DNA of 64,000 bases from Balneolaceae bacterium. Its GTDB lineage: Bacteria > Bacteroidota > Rhodothermia > Balneolales > Balneolaceae. A program made the translations under genes and the position numbers. Where the stretch lies: positions 1 to 64,000 of the forward strand of contig RECI01000127.1 in the NCBI GenBank assembly GCA_007694095.1, given 5' to 3'. The notes under the pieces were generated by a model. That model saw only the letters and a list, made by a program, of their open reading frames with translations. It ran no database searches and was not told the origin of the DNA. Positions 61,139 through 64,000 of the stretch are shown in pieces (the first letter of the stretch is position 1; the number at the start of each line of letters is the position of its first letter).

Positions 61139-61408
61139 AGTTGAGTTAGTATTAAGTTACAGCTTCGAAAAATAGTGAAAATCTATTCGTAATGCATTCA
61201 TAACCCTGAGAGCGGGAAATGTTTATAATGTTTTAATAAAAAAATATGATGCATGAAAATTTTTATATATACGTAAGCAGTTTCTAATTTTAGCTTTACG
61301 TGTTTTGTTAAAGGTATCATTTACATTATAGAATTATAAAAAACATTTTGTATTTTGTGGTTCTGTTATAATCACAAGGTTAATTATTTAGATATTCGGT
61401 GATTCTTA

Positions 61409-61501
61409 ATGCCAAGCGGAAAGAAAAGAAAAAGAGCAAAAATTGCTAAGCACAAGCGGAAGAAGCGTCTGCGTAAAAACAGGCACAAGAAGAAGAAGTA
61501 A
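61409..61501 (+). CDS. AURKAIP1/COX24-domain-like 30-aa basic protein (bS22/mS38-type)
   Basis: MPSGKKRKRAKIAKHKRKKRLRKNRHKKKK*, followed by a terminator; below the ORF-track length cut-off. Confidence 0.9.
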   Translation: MPSGKKRKRAKIAKHKRKKRLRKNRHKKKK

Positions 61502-61523
61502 ATTTCTCGGCTTACGATATTTT

Positions 61524-61553
61524 AAAAGGGCACCTTGTTGTGCCCTTTTTTAT
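61524..61553 (+). terminator. Terminator after the 30-aa ORF
   Basis: AAAAGGGCAC-CTTGTT-GTGCCCTTTTTT. Confidence 0.9.
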
Positions 61554-61554
61554 T

Positions 61555-62205
61555 TTATGCAGCGTGTACCACTACACTATCATCGGCAATCTTAATAATC
61601 CGGTTTGCCTTATAAAGCAGATGTGTGAGTTTTCGGGCAACATAATGGTGTACTTCATTCAGACTGTCTAAATTTCCAAGACTGAACTGAAAATATGAGA
61701 GAAGGTTAATAGCTGTGAGATATTTTCCGTATTCGTCACCGTCAATTTCAATATGCCAACGTGTTATAATATCATCGGATAGCAGCAACTCGTTTACTTT
61801 TTTACTTGCCCTTTCCATCCACTCACTGGCCATCTGGATCCGATAATTATCATCATGATCACCGGGTTGGGGCTGGCAGCGTTCTACATCAAAATGCCAT
61901 ACCAGCTCAATATCGATGGCAAGGTTTACATTTGCCTCAGTAAGATTTTTATTTTTAAGCATGGGATGTCCGTCAGTACCGCTTAACTTATTGGCAAGTG
62001 CTGCTTCCCGAAAACTGTCCCAATCAAAATTGATGGATAAATGGGTTAAATGATTTGTTGAATCTTTTAAATCGATTACAATTTCAAGGCCGGCAGCATA
62101 GATCTTGGATTCTTCCCATGTTTTAAATTTTACAACGTTAATGTTTCTCTTGTTTAATGAACTGTTAATTTTATTTACAACTGATTGAAAAATAGGATAT
62201 GGCAT
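61555..62205 (-). CDS. Hypothetical protein
   Basis: 216 aa intact ORF with coding-like composition; no family recognised. Confidence 0.6.
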   Translation of the reverse strand: MPYPIFQSVVNKINSSLNKRNINVVKFKTWEESKIYAAGLEIVIDLKDSTNHLTHLSINFDWDSFREAALANKLSGTDGHPMLKNKNLTEANVNLAIDIELVWHFDVERCQPQPGDHDDNYRIQMASEWMERASKKVNELLLSDDIITRWHIEIDGDEYGKYLTAINLLSYFQFSLGNLDSLNEVHHYVARKLTHLLYKANRIIKIADDSVVVHAA

Positions 62206-62246
62206 GTCACTTTCGATCTTTACATGTTATTAGTTAAATCTGCCAA

Positions 62247-63830
62247 ATGAATAATTACTATGTTCTCCATCATTTAACAAAAAAAATGAATGAAACCTGT
62301 AAAGGTTTTTCATTCAAATTCAGCGTTTCTCCCCATAAAAACGTCTGGGAAGCGTATATCGGTGATGCTCAGCTAACACAACGCCTCGTCTTCTCAGCAA
62401 ATAGTACAGAAACTGCACTTTTTCTTGATCAATTCCGGGAACCCAAGAATGTTAATATTACCACATTTTTCAATAAGTTAAAAAAACGTGAAATAACCAA
62501 AATTGAACTTGCTAAAAATGACCGTTTTGTAAGCTTCTGTTTTTCAGGCGGCTATACTTTGCTTATTCAGGCTTTTGGGAATAAGCCGAATATTTTTTTA
62601 GTCCATGAGAACCTCATCTGCGAATCTTTCAAATCTCCCGATGATTTTACCGGAAATATTCCGCCTGAACCCCGAAAAGAGAAAACCTCACAGATAAAAC
62701 CGAATGTTTCCCTCAGCCCAAAAAATCAAATCCTGAACATTGATCCAAAATTTCCGCGGCATCTTATTCCAAAAATTATTAAAACGTATTCACTCGACAA
62801 GAGTAATCCCGGTGAAATTGAATCCCTGATTCAGCAGGCAATTCATGCAATGCTGAATGCAACACAATTCAGGGTACTTCAGGATGGAAATCTGTGCCTT
62901 TTGCCTCAGCATATTTTACCTGCAGAAAATCTTGACGTTTTTGATGATGTGAATTCTGCCATCCGGTTTTCCTATTATAAAGCTTCGGGCGAACGGCGGT
63001 TTTCTGCCAAACTTCAATCCATAAAACCAAAAATTGAAACTCGAATCCAAAAGCTTGAATCCGCAATAAGCCAGCTTCAACAGGCAGATAAAGGGCTGGA
63101 ACGAGCCAAAATGTATGAGCAGTTTGGGCATATTCTGATGGCTCATGCTCATCTTAACATCGTTTGTAATGAAGACGATCTCGAACTCCCTGATTTTTAT
63201 AACAATAATAAACCCGTAACAATACCCATTGACGGCCGTTTGTCTATTGCAGAAAATGCACAGAAGTATTATGAAAAATCATCCAAGGCAATCAGAGGGG
63301 TAAAAGAATCTGTCAAAAGACTTGAGCAAACGGACAAACAACTGGGTGAGCTTAAAGAAATTTACCGGTCCTTAAACAGTATCACAAAAATATTCGAATA
63401 TAATCACTGGCTTAAAGAAAATAAAAGTCGGCTTGTGCATCTGGGTGTTTTATCAGAAAAAAATACCGCTCAAAAAGCACCCTATCGCAAACTTCAGGTG
63501 GATAGTTACGAGGTGTGGCTCGGCAGAAATGCAAAAAGTAACGATAAGCTCACTTCCGACTCCCACAAGGAAGATATATGGATGCACGCACGTGGAGTGA
63601 GCGGTTCACACCTTGTGATCCGTATGAATAATCAAAAAGAAATGCCGCCAAAAAGTGTACTTTTAAAAGCAGCGGCTCTTGCGGCCTGGAATTCAAAAGC
63701 ACGGGGCGCAGGGCTGGTACCGGTAATCATAACCAAACGGAAATATGTTGTAAAACCCAAAGGGGCTCCACCCGGAACGGTTCGTGTGCAACATGAGAAG
63801 GTTGAGATGGTAGAACCGTCTGAAATCTGA
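62247..63830 (+). CDS. rqcH: NFACT-family protein (RqcH-like)
   Basis: NFACT-N, coiled coil, SHKEDIWMHARGVSGSHLVIRM NFACT-R motif. Confidence 0.88.
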   Translation: MNNYYVLHHLTKKMNETCKGFSFKFSVSPHKNVWEAYIGDAQLTQRLVFSANSTETALFLDQFREPKNVNITTFFNKLKKREITKIELAKNDRFVSFCFSGGYTLLIQAFGNKPNIFLVHENLICESFKSPDDFTGNIPPEPRKEKTSQIKPNVSLSPKNQILNIDPKFPRHLIPKIIKTYSLDKSNPGEIESLIQQAIHAMLNATQFRVLQDGNLCLLPQHILPAENLDVFDDVNSAIRFSYYKASGERRFSAKLQSIKPKIETRIQKLESAISQLQQADKGLERAKMYEQFGHILMAHAHLNIVCNEDDLELPDFYNNNKPVTIPIDGRLSIAENAQKYYEKSSKAIRGVKESVKRLEQTDKQLGELKEIYRSLNSITKIFEYNHWLKENKSRLVHLGVLSEKNTAQKAPYRKLQVDSYEVWLGRNAKSNDKLTSDSHKEDIWMHARGVSGSHLVIRMNNQKEMPPKSVLLKAAALAAWNSKARGAGLVPVIITKRKYVVKPKGAPPGTVRVQHEKVEMVEPSEI

Positions 63831-63858
63831 ATCTAAACCATTAATAATTGTCTAAAAT

Positions 63859-64000
63859 TTGAAAAGAATCTCACTGTTTATTTGCGGCATGATGGGTTCC
63901 GGTAAATCAACAGCCGGAAAGATATTGGCCGATGAATTAAATCTTCCTTTTCAAGACCTTGATGAAATCATTGAGCGTGAGGCCGGAATGTCGATCCCCG
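63859..64000 (+). CDS. aroK: Shikimate kinase, partial at window end
   Basis: TTG start; (M)[47 protein letters not shown]-loop and DxD motif. Confidence 0.9.
   Translation, partial: MKRISLFICGMMGSGKSTAGKILADELNLPFQDLDEIIEREAGMSIP

Overview
This 64 kb window is a bacterial chromosome segment. Gene content and protein style suggest Bacteroidota/Balneolota, which is inference only. Most of it is housekeeping: folD (partial), an F0F1 ATP synthase cluster (atpZ, atpI-like, atpBEFHAG; no atpD/atpC here), bactofilin plus M23 peptidase, guaB, purB, murB, ssb, a dapD-dapA-dapB-lysC lysine/DAP operon, recO, an HtrA-like protease, an MMPL/RND transporter, TolC and MlaC-like genes, a small glycosyltransferase/flippase cluster, rqcH and aroK (partial). 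Less ordinary regions: (i) 7.9-18.4 kb, a NarL-type response regulator and TPR histidine kinase bracketing uncharacterised exported proteins, with matching ATACCT-N6-AGGTAT inverted sites in two promoter regions; (ii) 27.6-30.9 kb, two convergent paralogous modules of a small 'WP..xYP.F' membrane protein plus an HTTM-like protein, with a gene-like remnant between them; (iii) 38.3-39.0 kb, a duplicated tRNA-Ser/GIY-YIG unit whose second copy is a truncated tRNA carrying a 22-nt palindromic insertion in the anticodon; (iv) 47.6-48.1 kb, a truncated RAYT/IS200-like fragment among short hairpins. Item (iii) is the strongest candidate for an undescribed system. No database search was possible, so product calls come from motif and sequence recognition.
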